Shown: positions 1 through 8,478 of the stretch, piece after piece
Position numbering within the stretch: position 1 is the stretch's first letter
Layout: the number at the start of each line of letters is the position of its first letter
Assembly (NCBI GenBank): GCA_963204915.1
Contig: CAUJHS010000090.1
Span: 62,001 to 126,000 of the forward strand
Reading direction: 5' to 3'
DNA from: Planctomycetota bacterium
Lineage (GTDB): Bacteria > Planctomycetota > Planctomycetia > Pirellulales > Pirellulaceae
DNA length: 64,000 bases
The notes under the pieces: model-generated
The model's database searches: none
What the model was told of the DNA's origin: nothing
The model's input: the letters and a program-made list of their open reading frames with translations, nothing else
Position numbers and translations under genes: made by a program

Positions 1-168
1 GACGAGAATTGCCGGTATCGATATAAAGAGGTAGGGAACTCGCGCCATACCCTGCCACGACCTGTCAAGACACGCCCCCCTGCGTGTGGCCGCGCATGAC
101 GCGGCAGTATCTCTCTTCAATCGGTTGGCAACAGGTGTTACTTGAATCAATTATGACCTTTGTAACGC

Positions 169-1209
169 CTATGGAGCAGCTACGCGCCGCGGAAATGGCT
201 CCATGAGAACCCGCCGCATGTCGTCGACGATATGCGGCGTCGACAACGAATTGGCGCCCAGTACCAAGTGCGCAAAGTTGTCGGCCAATACTTCCTCGGG
301 GTGAATGATGTACCCGGTATTGCGGCCAATCTGATCGAAGTACGAGGGCGATTTTTGCGGGTCGATCAAAATGGCGTTGCCTTCCTGATCCAATGCTGGA
401 CGCAATTCGCGATGGTTGGTCTCCAGTTGTAGTAACCGAAATTGCATATATTGAAAGAAGGTTCGATCCGAAGCGGGGTCAAACGAGTCGCTCAAGGAAA
501 AGAGAATGGGGGTTGCGGGTATGACGCCGTCCTGCGTGCGCAATTCAATGAAGTAATCCAGATGAGGTGCGTCGGGGTTCGTAATCTTACGATCGCGCAA
601 TGACGCGGGTAGGTCGATCTCCGTGCAAGGTCGAAAGCCTACAACGGCATACAGCTGTTTTTGCCGTTCTAAATTATGACGACTTAGTATGTGAAACAAT
701 TCGTGCGCCAACAACCTTTCGAGAAACTCCGCTGAACGAACTGCCATAGGCTCAGGAAGGACAATTGCATTCTGCCTGCAATATGCGGCGCCCGCTTCTT
801 CCTCGCCTGTGGTTTTTATTAGTAATACCGTATCCGGAAACAAGCTTGGATAAGATTCTAAGCGAGTTCGGAGCGAACGAATCGTGGACGAAATGGCTGC
901 GATTTCTTCGGGCGTCCACGCTCTAACTTGTCCTGCAGCCAAACGTGTCAATGCGTCCGCACTGACGTCGCGAGTGGTCTTTAGTCGCGATTGAAGATCA
1001 AAACGACTAAGGGATCGCGTGAATGCGTCCTCGCGGCTGAGAACTTGAGCGCCTTCCTCCTGCGTCGCAAAGCGCACAACGCAGTTCTTGTGGAGCGGTT
1101 GCTCCGATTGGGCATTAACGAAAGGAGTGAAAACACTTCCTAAAATGACCATGAAAAATGCGTTTCGCATAGGACGTAAAGAAAACCATCTGATATGCGC
1201 AGTAATCAC
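169..1209 (-). CDS. Secreted zincin-type metallopeptidase-like protein
   Basis: The 346-residue product has an N-terminal hydrophobic segment ending in VNAQ, which suggests a signal peptide. If translation starts at the internal Met14 (1170), the signal peptide is a more typical length. A zinc-binding HELFH sits at residues 169-173, followed by a further basic and His-rich stretch (SRHN). A downstream EEVLADN at about 305-311 could supply the third zinc ligand, as in gluzincins. The rest matches no family I recognise, so substrate and exact clan are unknown. It is transcribed away from the small secreted protein gene at 1339. I infer an extracytoplasmic peptidase; catalytic activity is untested. 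Confidence 0.6.
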   Translation of the reverse strand: MITAHIRWFSLRPMRNAFFMVILGSVFTPFVNAQSEQPLHKNCVVRFATQEEGAQVLSREDAFTRSLSRFDLQSRLKTTRDVSADALTRLAAGQVRAWTPEEIAAISSTIRSLRTRLESYPSLFPDTVLLIKTTGEEEAGAAYCRQNAIVLPEPMAVRSAEFLERLLAHELFHILSRHNLERQKQLYAVVGFRPCTEIDLPASLRDRKITNPDAPHLDYFIELRTQDGVIPATPILFSLSDSFDPASDRTFFQYMQFRLLQLETNHRELRPALDQEGNAILIDPQKSPSYFDQIGRNTGYIIHPEEVLADNFAHLVLGANSLSTPHIVDDMRRVLMEPFPRRVAAP

Positions 1210-1338
1210 TTGAGTTTTTGCTTAACGCGATTAGGCTCGAACAAGAGAGGCTGAAAACTTAATACGGCGACAGCAATAAAATCCGGTTTCTGACAAGAAG
1301 ACCCGGTGCCGTCTTGCACAGTTTTGAGGTACGCATCA

Positions 1339-1812
1339 ATGAAGTTCGCTCCCGCAGTGCTTTTCAGTTTGTTTTTGTGCTTGGCCAACGTTAGTTTCGC
1401 CCGAGCCGACTATCCGTATGCTTGGCCAAATAATCTCGGTCCTACCGCGTTCGGCGTTTCGGGAACGATGTATGGCCTGGGGCTCGTTCCAGTCCCACCT
1501 TATTTCGCGTTGCACCCTCCGGTGTATTATAGCGTCCCCGTGCCGCGTACTTATGGATATAGCCCCTTCGCGTACCCTGGATGTGTATCGACTCCGGATG
1601 TCGACTTTATGTCGTTTCCCCAGGGCGAAGCCGTCGAACCAACAGGGCCTAAGAGCGAAGAGCTTCCTCCGGCTCAACCAGCTTCAAACGTCGCATCACG
1701 TGGACAATGGGTCAACAATCCGTTTCTTGCGAATCCAACCGAGGGGATGATTGCCAACCCGTTTCTCAAGCCCGCCGAGGGTTCAACTCAATTAATCCTC
1801 ACTTCTCGCTAG
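1339..1812 (+). CDS. Small secreted Pro/Tyr-rich protein
   Basis: This is a 157-residue protein starting at MKFAPAVLF, with a hydrophobic signal segment that ends near FARA. An upstream in-frame start at 1306 would add 11 residues in front of the signal, so I prefer 1339. The mature part is rich in Pro, Tyr and Phe (repeated VPVP and YPYA-like elements). The C-terminal third repeats NPFLANP and NPFLKPAE. Low-complexity secreted proteins of this sort are common in planctomycetes and have no assigned function. No catalytic motif is visible. A structural or surface role is only a guess. Confidence 0.6.
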   Translation: MKFAPAVLFSLFLCLANVSFARADYPYAWPNNLGPTAFGVSGTMYGLGLVPVPPYFALHPPVYYSVPVPRTYGYSPFAYPGCVSTPDVDFMSFPQGEAVEPTGPKSEELPPAQPASNVASRGQWVNNPFLANPTEGMIANPFLKPAEGSTQLILTSR

Positions 1813-1855
1813 AATCATTCAGAACTCCAAGGTCGGTCAACGCAAATCTCAACGT

Positions 1856-1904
1856 TGGAGTTCATGCTCTAGCATTTCATTGATATGCGAAAGCATGAAC
1901 TCCA
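1856..1904. terminator. Long hairpin between convergent genes
   Basis: A perfect 13-bp inverted repeat (TGGAGTTCATGCT at 1856-1868 and its complement at 1892-1904) encloses a 23-nt loop. It lies between genes converging from 1812 and 1938. No strong U-tract follows, so it may be a bidirectional terminator or an RNA-stabilising hairpin. Confidence 0.5.
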
Positions 1905-1937
1905 GCGACCAAGTTAGAGCAGGGGCGGAATTGGTGG

Positions 1938-2723
1938 TCACTCGGCTGCGGTTTGCATCGCTGTTTGACGGGCGGTCATTGACTGTTCTACAAAGGCAAT
2001 GACGCGGGGAAAAGCATTCAAGAAGTCGTCCTGCTTGTTTGGATCCGAACCGCCGCCGAGCACAATAGCGAACGCTTCGGCGTAGGCTTCTTGCCGGCCT
2101 GCGGCATCACCTTGTAAGTAATACCCTAGTTTAGCTCCTTGTTCTTTGGCGATCTCATGAAGATCTCGTTCGTAAGCATTCACAAATGCTGGATGGGACG
2201 ACTGGAATCGAAGGTTCCCCCCTGCGATGCGGTCAAACGCATGACCGATTTCATGCCGTAAAACGCCCTCGATTCTCTCAGCAATCACCACTTCCCCCTG
2301 TCGGTTCCGTCGCTTTTCCGCAATGACGACCATTTGACGCTGAGGAATATTTACGGCGTCTGTGTTTTCCCACGTCATGCCCGTCGGCCAACCCCGCGGA
2401 CGTTCCCCCATAAGTGTTGGCGCTGCATCAATCACAAACTCGGCGATTTGCAAACGCCAGCCTGCGTTGTGCAATTCTCGCCAAATGGGTTCCGGTATGG
2501 TGGCGACGGCTACGTTAACACGACGCCGAAAGTCGTCGCTAACGGGAGAAACTTGATCTGGATGGAGCCTTGTGCTTGAAACGAGACCAGAATCAAGTGA
2601 TGTCGACAACTCGGCGGCAAAGGGTGAAATGGGCGCAAACACGCACGATGTGGCCATTATGGCTAACGCAAGGCGTTTCGCTTTGTGTTTGACAAACGGT
2701 CGTCCCCTGGCAGCCATGCACAT
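1938..2723 (-). CDS. Secreted metallopeptidase, lethal-factor-like zincin fold
   Basis: The 261-residue protein starts with a basic stretch and a hydrophobic segment ending near PFAAE, typical of an export signal. The zinc site is RHEIGHAFD (H157, E158, H161). A second conserved-looking stretch, QEAYAEAFA at 211-219, follows about 55 residues later. HExxH followed by an E-A-Y/F-A-E-x-F helix is the pattern of anthrax-lethal-factor-like (ATLF) and related proline-cleaving secreted peptidases. I infer that relationship; the substrate is unknown. It is the second HExxH secreted protein within 3 kb but is not similar in sequence to the one at 169-1209. Confidence 0.6.
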   Translation of the reverse strand: MCMAARGRPFVKHKAKRLALAIMATSCVFAPISPFAAELSTSLDSGLVSSTRLHPDQVSPVSDDFRRRVNVAVATIPEPIWRELHNAGWRLQIAEFVIDAAPTLMGERPRGWPTGMTWENTDAVNIPQRQMVVIAEKRRNRQGEVVIAERIEGVLRHEIGHAFDRIAGGNLRFQSSHPAFVNAYERDLHEIAKEQGAKLGYYLQGDAAGRQEAYAEAFAIVLGGGSDPNKQDDFLNAFPRVIAFVEQSMTARQTAMQTAAE

Positions 2724-3164
2724 CCTTGTGTTCTGCGTGCTATCAACGTCGCAAGCGTCTTGCTTGCGAATTTAGGTAACAGCGCCCCATACCGTTTTTC
2801 TAAGAATACGGGGAATAACCAGCGCTACCGGGCTGCGTCAAGTCGAACTTTCCGGGAAAGCAAATCGATAGCCAAAAATGGGAGATTTCAGAAGTCCGCA
2901 GTGACAGAATACCAACGCACTACGCACGTTACCGATAAGACCGAAATCCACGTTTAGGATAATTTGCGACGACCGGAGTTCTTCTCCAACAACCGCATTT
3001 TACCTACCCCTTGGCGATAACTCGCAATGTGCACGACCTCCGAGCAAAGTCCCTGCTAGAACCGACCGATTCTATCTGTGTCCGAGAGCGTACCTTAGAT
3101 CCATCTTCGCACCGAACGTGATTGCGCATCTTGCCCGTTCGAAGGTGTTTTTACCCGACACGCC
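2724..3164. other. Gene-free stretch
   Basis: About 440 bases separate the metallopeptidase from the small gene at 3165. Open frames here are short and lack start context or recognisable composition. I see no strong hairpin, repeat or RNA gene. It presumably holds promoters for the divergent neighbours. Confidence 0.4.
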
Positions 3165-3323
3165 ATGACGCAGCATCCCCATCGCGATCTCTCTTTCTTG
3201 GAAGAATTGGAGTTGCGTCAAAACGAGGTTTTGGACCAACTTGCGGAGTTGGAACGCCAGGTCGAATGCTTGCTCAACGAATTCGTGCAAACTCGCGGCG
3301 ATTCCGTAGCCGCGGAAGGGTAG
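3165..3323 (+). CDS. Very small coiled-coil protein (52 aa)
   Basis: This short frame runs from ATG at 3165 to TAG at 3321-3323. The product begins MTQHPHRDLSFLEEL and continues with heptad-like LRQNEVLDQLAELERQVE. Short proteins with an E-L-x-x-R-Q-x-E-x-L-x-Q-L core are familiar as uncharacterised planctomycete proteins. It is predicted to be one soluble helix forming a coiled coil. It converges on the gene ending at 3353. No signal, membrane segment or known function is visible. Confidence 0.55.
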   Translation: MTQHPHRDLSFLEELELRQNEVLDQLAELERQVECLLNEFVQTRGDSVAAEG

Positions 3324-3352
3324 TCGGTAGGCGCCCGCGATTTTGCAGCATG

Positions 3353-4585
3353 TTACCCAAATATTCGATTTCGCTTTGCGCGATTCCACGCAAGCTTTTC
3401 TTCGCGAGACATTTTCGAGAAATCGGGCTTATCGGAAAAACCTGCGCCGGAGATTGATTGTTGGCGTAAGGCATCCTCGATAGCTAGTCCCGCATGTCGC
3501 TGAGAGGTTTCGCCGACGTGGGAATTAGGTATTCCAGCCGGCACAGAGAAGGAGTTGCCGCCGTAACTCATGACGTTGGTCTGTAACTGGAGATCGTCTT
3601 CTAAACTACGGTGCGGTTTAATTCGAAGTTGCTGCAATACCGCGTGATATGCACGAACCGCTTCTTCAGGCGAAATTACGCCCTCGGTTATCAAACGCAA
3701 GAACTTGATAAAACTCAGTTGATGTTCGGCATTGTTGATCTTGCGACCAAACAAGGCCACGCGTGCGCCATACTTTTGTGCCTCGGAGATTAACTTGAAC
3801 GCGTCGTACGTGGTGCCTGCGCCGCCCCCTAATACCCCGACGACAAGATGCGGATCGTATGCAACCAACTCTTCGATGGCTCGTGGTCCATGGTAGACCA
3901 TTTTGAGGAATACAGGGCGAGACGCCCGTGGAATCCCGGCAAGTAAACGCGCAACGCAGTCGTTAATGAACGATGGAACCTGTTCCGGAACCAGTCCCTC
4001 GGGCGCATTGGGATCGAAAAGTTCTAGAAAGTGTCGGAATCGCTTCTGCTCCGCTTCAAGGCGGAACGTGCGATACTCTTCCAACGCGCGCAAGTCCAAT
4101 TCAAGGCGATTATTGAATGTGATGCTGTAAAGCCCCAAGTTGACACCTCTGCGACGTTCTTCGTCGGTGCAGTCGTACCGTCCGCATTGAGCGTGGTCGA
4201 TCGTCGCGGTGCGAAACGGCCGAGATGGTTCCAGGGCATAACGTCCGCCTCTTGCGATCCAGATATCTGTCGTGTCATTAGCGCGCACTGCAGCGGTAAC
4301 TGGGCTGTTGTCGAACAACCGTTCGCCTTGGACCAGCACCTCCGCGGTCGATGCAGACATGAGCACGATATCAACCGCGGCTTGGTTTGCAACTTGACGG
4401 ATCTGTTCCCGGTACTCTGAGAGAGTCCGCTGCCTTGTCTCCCCTGCATGAGACTCTGGCGAATAACCAGGCGCTCCAATACCGAACGCCATATCGGCGT
4501 CTTTCGCGTCTGCAATGATAAACGCCTTGGCGCCAGCGGGGTCGGCGTGTATCGCTTTTAGCTTGAGATCAAGGGTTTTTTCCAT
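3353..4585 (-). CDS. Conserved hypothetical protein, aldolase-like TIM barrel
   Basis: This is a soluble 410-residue protein with no signal peptide. Alternating strands and helices, with segments such as AVDIVLMSAS near the start and PHLVVGVLGGGAGTTYDAF in the second half, suggest a beta/alpha barrel. That last glycine-rich segment could be a phosphate-binding loop, followed by GARVALFGRK on the next strand. The pattern recalls class I aldolase/DhnA-like barrels, but I see no unambiguous catalytic lysine. The Arg/Lys-rich C-terminus (REEKLAWNRAKRNRIFG) is typical of planctomycete members. Substrate and pathway are unknown; I would not name it beyond the fold. Confidence 0.5.
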   Translation of the reverse strand: MEKTLDLKLKAIHADPAGAKAFIIADAKDADMAFGIGAPGYSPESHAGETRQRTLSEYREQIRQVANQAAVDIVLMSASTAEVLVQGERLFDNSPVTAAVRANDTTDIWIARGGRYALEPSRPFRTATIDHAQCGRYDCTDEERRRGVNLGLYSITFNNRLELDLRALEEYRTFRLEAEQKRFRHFLELFDPNAPEGLVPEQVPSFINDCVARLLAGIPRASRPVFLKMVYHGPRAIEELVAYDPHLVVGVLGGGAGTTYDAFKLISEAQKYGARVALFGRKINNAEHQLSFIKFLRLITEGVISPEEAVRAYHAVLQQLRIKPHRSLEDDLQLQTNVMSYGGNSFSVPAGIPNSHVGETSQRHAGLAIEDALRQQSISGAGFSDKPDFSKMSREEKLAWNRAKRNRIFG

Positions 4586-4766
4586 CGTTCTAGTATACCT
4601 TGCCGGAGCAACTCTGGCAGTTTACCCACTTCGGGAATTGCTGGAACTTATGTGGAGTTTTCATGGCTCAACGATTTCATCGTCTTGGAATCGCTACTGG
4701 CGTCGATTGGGCAACACAGTTTAGAATCGATTCGTCACGCGCCTTCCTTATCTCCCTCCTACCGTC

Positions 4767-7082
4767 ATGATTCATTCCTACCGCCTTACATTCATCATTG
4801 TCATCGTCCTTGCATTTTCACTCGGCCAAATGGCTCGTGGGCAAGACCCGTCAGCGCCGAGTGAAATTCGCAACGAGGAGCAATCGACGGAGGTTCTAGC
4901 CGGACATTCGTATCACGGAGATGCGTTTAACGAAGGCCCGAGACAAAAAGCGTATCTCATGGAGGGCGTGGGGAGTGTTAACTTTCCAACAACGACGAAG
5001 CATCCGGAGGCGCAGAAATTCATCAATCAAGGCGTTGGGCAGTTGCATGGCTTTTGGTACTTCGAAGCCGAACGTTCCTTCCGACAGGCGGCGGCGCTTG
5101 ATCCCGAGTGCGGGATCGCGTATTGGGGTATGGCCATGGCGAATGTTAATAACGAAGAACGCGCTAAAGCGTTTATTGCGGAGGCAGTGAAACGAAAGGC
5201 CGGCATCACGCCGCGTGAAACACGCTACATCGATGCGCTTGACGCGTATTACAAGACGGACGCCAAAAAGAAAAAGGAACGCGCTGAAGCCTATATCAAA
5301 GCACTAGAGCAAATCGTTTTCGATCATCCGGAGGACATTGAAGCAAAAGCGTTTCTCGGGTTGCAACTTTGGCAGGGTCGTAGTGTGGGGATTCCCATCG
5401 TAAGTCACCTTGCTCTTGAAGCGCTGCTCAAAGACGTGCTGGACGTAACCCCCCTGCACCCCTGCCATCACTATTTGATTCACTTATGGGATTATGAACA
5501 AGCAGCCCGAGCCCTTGATTCGGCCGCGAAGTGTGGTCCAGCAGCGCCTGCAATTGCCCATATGTGGCACATGCCTGGTCACATTTATTCGCGATTGAAA
5601 CGCTACCACGATGCGGCATGGCAACAAGAGGCTTCGGCGCGCGTCGACCACGCCCATATGATGCGTGACCGTGTCTTGCCGGATCAGATCCATAACTTCG
5701 CTCATAACAACGAATGGTTAATCCGTAATTTGATCCATCTCGGCCGGATGCATGACGCGATTGACTTAGCGAAAAATATGATTGAGTTGCCGCGTCACCC
5801 GAAATACAACACGCTTTCGAAGCGCGGCAGTGCTCAATTCGGCCGGATGCGCTTGTTCGAAGTGTTAAGCGACTTTGAACAATGGGACGAACTAATCGCG
5901 CTCACCGACTCGCCCTGTTTGGAAGCCACGGACATTGCAAGTGAGCAAGTCAAACGACTCCGATACCGCGGGCGGGCGTTTTATAGCCGGGGCGATATTG
6001 ATAACGCCCAGAAGCAAAAGATGGAAGTTGAGTCCTGGCTTCAAAGTCTGCGCGACGAACAAGCCACGGCGGAGCGCCACGCCGAATGGACCGCATTGGA
6101 GCAGAATGTCGAGAAGGATGCTTCGGAACGAGAAAAGGCGGTCGCAAAAGCGCGAGAAGACGCACGCAAACCATTCGCCGAGAAAATCCGCGAACTCGAA
6201 CGCGCATCTTGGGAGCTGCAAGGCCGACAATTGATCGTTGATGGAAAACCTGGCGAAGCTTCGGAGTTGCTCAAAAAATCTGGGGATGTCGACGAATTGT
6301 TCCTCACAAACATTACCTTTGAACAAGGAAACACGGATGAAGCCGAAACGAAGGCGCGAAAGTACGTGGATTCACATAAGAACGAGGTTCTGCCATTAGC
6401 GCGGTTTGTTGAATTGTTATGGCGAATGGGCAAAGAGAAGGAGTCGGCGGAGTTATTTGATCAGCTTCGAACAATAGGTTGTACGGCTGATATGAACTCG
6501 CCTCCTTTGGTGCGGCTGGCGCCAATTGCCCGACATCTAGGATGGCCGGAGGACTGGCGTCACTCACAGACCTTATCGCAAGACCTCGGTTTCCGACCCG
6601 AATTGGACACCTTGGGACCATTCCGTTGGCAACCTTCGCCAGCTCCCGATTGGACCTTGAAGGACATGGAAGGCCGCGATGTTTCACTTTCGCAGTTTCG
6701 CGGTCGTCATGTCGTTGCGATCTTCTATCTTGGCTTTGGTTGTCTCCATTGCGCCGAACAACTCCGTGCATTCGCACCGAAAGCCGAAGAGTTTTCGAAG
6801 ATTGGCGTAGAACTTGTCGCGATTAGCAGCGACGACCAGGAAGGCCTATGCCGCTCGGTAGAAAACTACGAGGGGAAAACTTTTCCCTTTCCGCTTTTGG
6901 CGAATCCCCAACTTGATGTGTTTCAAGCCTATCGTTGTTATGACGATTTTGAAAGCATGCCACTGCATGGAACTTTCTTGATCGACGGCGATGGACGTGT
7001 CCGCTGGCAAGACATCGGTTATGAACCATTTATGGACATCGAATTCTTGCTAAAGGAGTCGCGAAGACTGTTAGTTCAGTAG
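4767..7082 (+). CDS. Exported TPR protein with C-terminal peroxiredoxin/TlpA-like domain
   Basis: The 771-residue protein starts with a signal sequence (MIHSYRLTF... ending near ARGQ). Residues ~70-580 are helical repeats of TPR type, interrupted by a charged, coiled-coil-like stretch around 405-480. The last ~150 residues are a thioredoxin-fold AhpC/TSA-Redoxin domain. They begin PAPDWTLKDMEGRDVSLSQFRG and carry FYLGFGCLHC, with a CxxC pair at about residues 658 and 661. The fold implies thiol oxidoreductase or peroxidase activity outside the cytoplasm, while the TPR part would bind protein partners. The fusion order (TPR first, redoxin last) recurs in planctomycetes. A separate EamA gene follows after 53 bp. 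Confidence 0.8.
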   Translation: MIHSYRLTFIIVIVLAFSLGQMARGQDPSAPSEIRNEEQSTEVLAGHSYHGDAFNEGPRQKAYLMEGVGSVNFPTTTKHPEAQKFINQGVGQLHGFWYFEAERSFRQAAALDPECGIAYWGMAMANVNNEERAKAFIAEAVKRKAGITPRETRYIDALDAYYKTDAKKKKERAEAYIKALEQIVFDHPEDIEAKAFLGLQLWQGRSVGIPIVSHLALEALLKDVLDVTPLHPCHHYLIHLWDYEQAARALDSAAKCGPAAPAIAHMWHMPGHIYSRLKRYHDAAWQQEASARVDHAHMMRDRVLPDQIHNFAHNNEWLIRNLIHLGRMHDAIDLAKNMIELPRHPKYNTLSKRGSAQFGRMRLFEVLSDFEQWDELIALTDSPCLEATDIASEQVKRLRYRGRAFYSRGDIDNAQKQKMEVESWLQSLRDEQATAERHAEWTALEQNVEKDASEREKAVAKAREDARKPFAEKIRELERASWELQGRQLIVDGKPGEASELLKKSGDVDELFLTNITFEQGNTDEAETKARKYVDSHKNEVLPLARFVELLWRMGKEKESAELFDQLRTIGCTADMNSPPLVRLAPIARHLGWPEDWRHSQTLSQDLGFRPELDTLGPFRWQPSPAPDWTLKDMEGRDVSLSQFRGRHVVAIFYLGFGCLHCAEQLRAFAPKAEEFSKIGVELVAISSDDQEGLCRSVENYEGKTFPFPLLANPQLDVFQAYRCYDDFESMPLHGTFLIDGDGRVRWQDIGYEPFMDIEFLLKESRRLLVQ

Positions 7083-7135
7083 CCTTGTGGGGAGCGAACG
7101 GCCATACCAAGGAATACTTTTAACCATTGAGCAAC

Positions 7136-8077
7136 ATGCCGCCCGACAAGGATGAAATGCTCGCGCATGGCGCGACGCCGATGTTCGTGGAAAATCGCTT
7201 AACGGGCAGACTTCTGGTCATCGCGGCCGCGGCACTATGGAGCACAAGCGGATTTTTCGCTAAGTCTCCGTTCTTCGAAAGTTGGCCGCTTGAAATCCGT
7301 GGACCATTACTGGCGTTCTGGCGCGCGTTATTCGCAACGCTTGTCCTTTTGCCGATGACTCGCGAACGACGATGGACGTGGTGGATGCTTCCCATGGTTC
7401 TTTGCTTTGCAGCGATGAACCTCACTTACCTTAAGTCGATGACGCTGACAACTGCGGCGAACGCCATCTGGTTGCAAAGTACCGCTCCAATCTGGGTCTT
7501 TTTGTTTGGCGCAATTCTCTTCCGTGAGCCGACGCGCGGCGTGGATATTCTCACTATGGTGTTTGTCTTGGTAGGGGTAGGAATAATCCTGCTCATGGAG
7601 GCCCAAGGCGAATCGCTGTCAGGTGTCGTTTACGGTTTGATCTCCGGAGTCTTTTTAGCAGGCGTGTTCGTGTTGTTGCGGCGACTACGGGAGATAGACA
7701 CTTGGTGGCTTGTGTCTGCCAATCTTGGCGTCACGGCAACGTTACTCGCTCCCTACGTCGTTTGGCAAGGCGTATGGCCCAGTGGATGGCAATTGTTCAT
7801 TCTGGCGTGTTTCGGCGCATTACAGTTGGGTTTGCCGTACGTGCTCTTTGCGCGAGGGCTTCGGCACATTCCCAGTTATGAAGGTTCTGGATTGGCGCTT
7901 CTTGAGCCGGTTCTTATGCCCGTCTGGGTGTATTTGGCATGGAGCCATTTGGACGCTTATCAACCACCGCAATGGTGGACGTGGACTGGTGGCGCCCTCA
8001 TCTTGGCCGGACTAGCCGTTCGGTATGGAACTGAGATTTTCCAGCGTCGCCGTCCACTACGTTGCGCCTCTGTTTGA
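7136..8077 (+). CDS. EamA/DMT-family permease
   Basis: The 313-residue protein starts at ATG 7136; an in-frame TTG at 7127 is a less likely start. About ten hydrophobic helices fall in two halves of five, the classic drug/metabolite transporter layout. The first half has RLLVIAAAALWSTSGFFAK, and each half ends with a short periplasmic turn and a glycine-rich helix (for example FVLVGVGIILLMEAQGE). EamA proteins export or import small metabolites; the substrate cannot be read from sequence. The C-terminus is a short basic cytoplasmic tail (FQRRRPLR). Confidence 0.85.
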   Translation: MPPDKDEMLAHGATPMFVENRLTGRLLVIAAAALWSTSGFFAKSPFFESWPLEIRGPLLAFWRALFATLVLLPMTRERRWTWWMLPMVLCFAAMNLTYLKSMTLTTAANAIWLQSTAPIWVFLFGAILFREPTRGVDILTMVFVLVGVGIILLMEAQGESLSGVVYGLISGVFLAGVFVLLRRLREIDTWWLVSANLGVTATLLAPYVVWQGVWPSGWQLFILACFGALQLGLPYVLFARGLRHIPSYEGSGLALLEPVLMPVWVYLAWSHLDAYQPPQWWTWTGGALILAGLAVRYGTEIFQRRRPLRCASV

Positions 8078-8478
8078 ACGATCGAACGTTATTTCTCCTC
8101 GCAACGTAATCTGTCGGAATGGTTCCTCGATGGCATCCATGGCGCTTTACAAAGCCTGTGAACGGTGATCTGCAAGGCTTCGTGTATTAAGCATGAGGTC
8201 CAAAGTGCAAGGTCGCCATTCCGAAAAGGCTCTCGCGGGTATGCGCACCTATGCGTATTACAACGTTTGTAAGGAAGTTTTATATAACGGCCTAATGAAC
8301 ATTTGTTCCTGCGCTCGCGTAGTAATGGCCATCGAAAGAAACCTATATTTGGAACGCATATTTATTTCAGTGCGTCATCGCCACATTAGGCGTGGGTTGT
8401 CCTTGTTTTTCCTGGTCAGTGCCGTCCACGGATTGAACGAACACTGCATGTCTACGCTACGGAAGGCTCAGTCTTGCA
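8078..8478. other. Gene-free stretch upstream of the subtilase
   Basis: These 400 bases carry only short frames of atypical composition. One longer + frame runs into the protease gene in another frame and looks fortuitous. I see no repeats or RNA gene. The promoter of the protease gene is expected here. Confidence 0.4.

Noticed and set aside
3072-3389. Minus-strand frame overlapping the 410-residue hypothetical gene
   Set aside because: It overlaps both a real gene end and the small coiled-coil gene on the other strand, and its composition is not gene-like.
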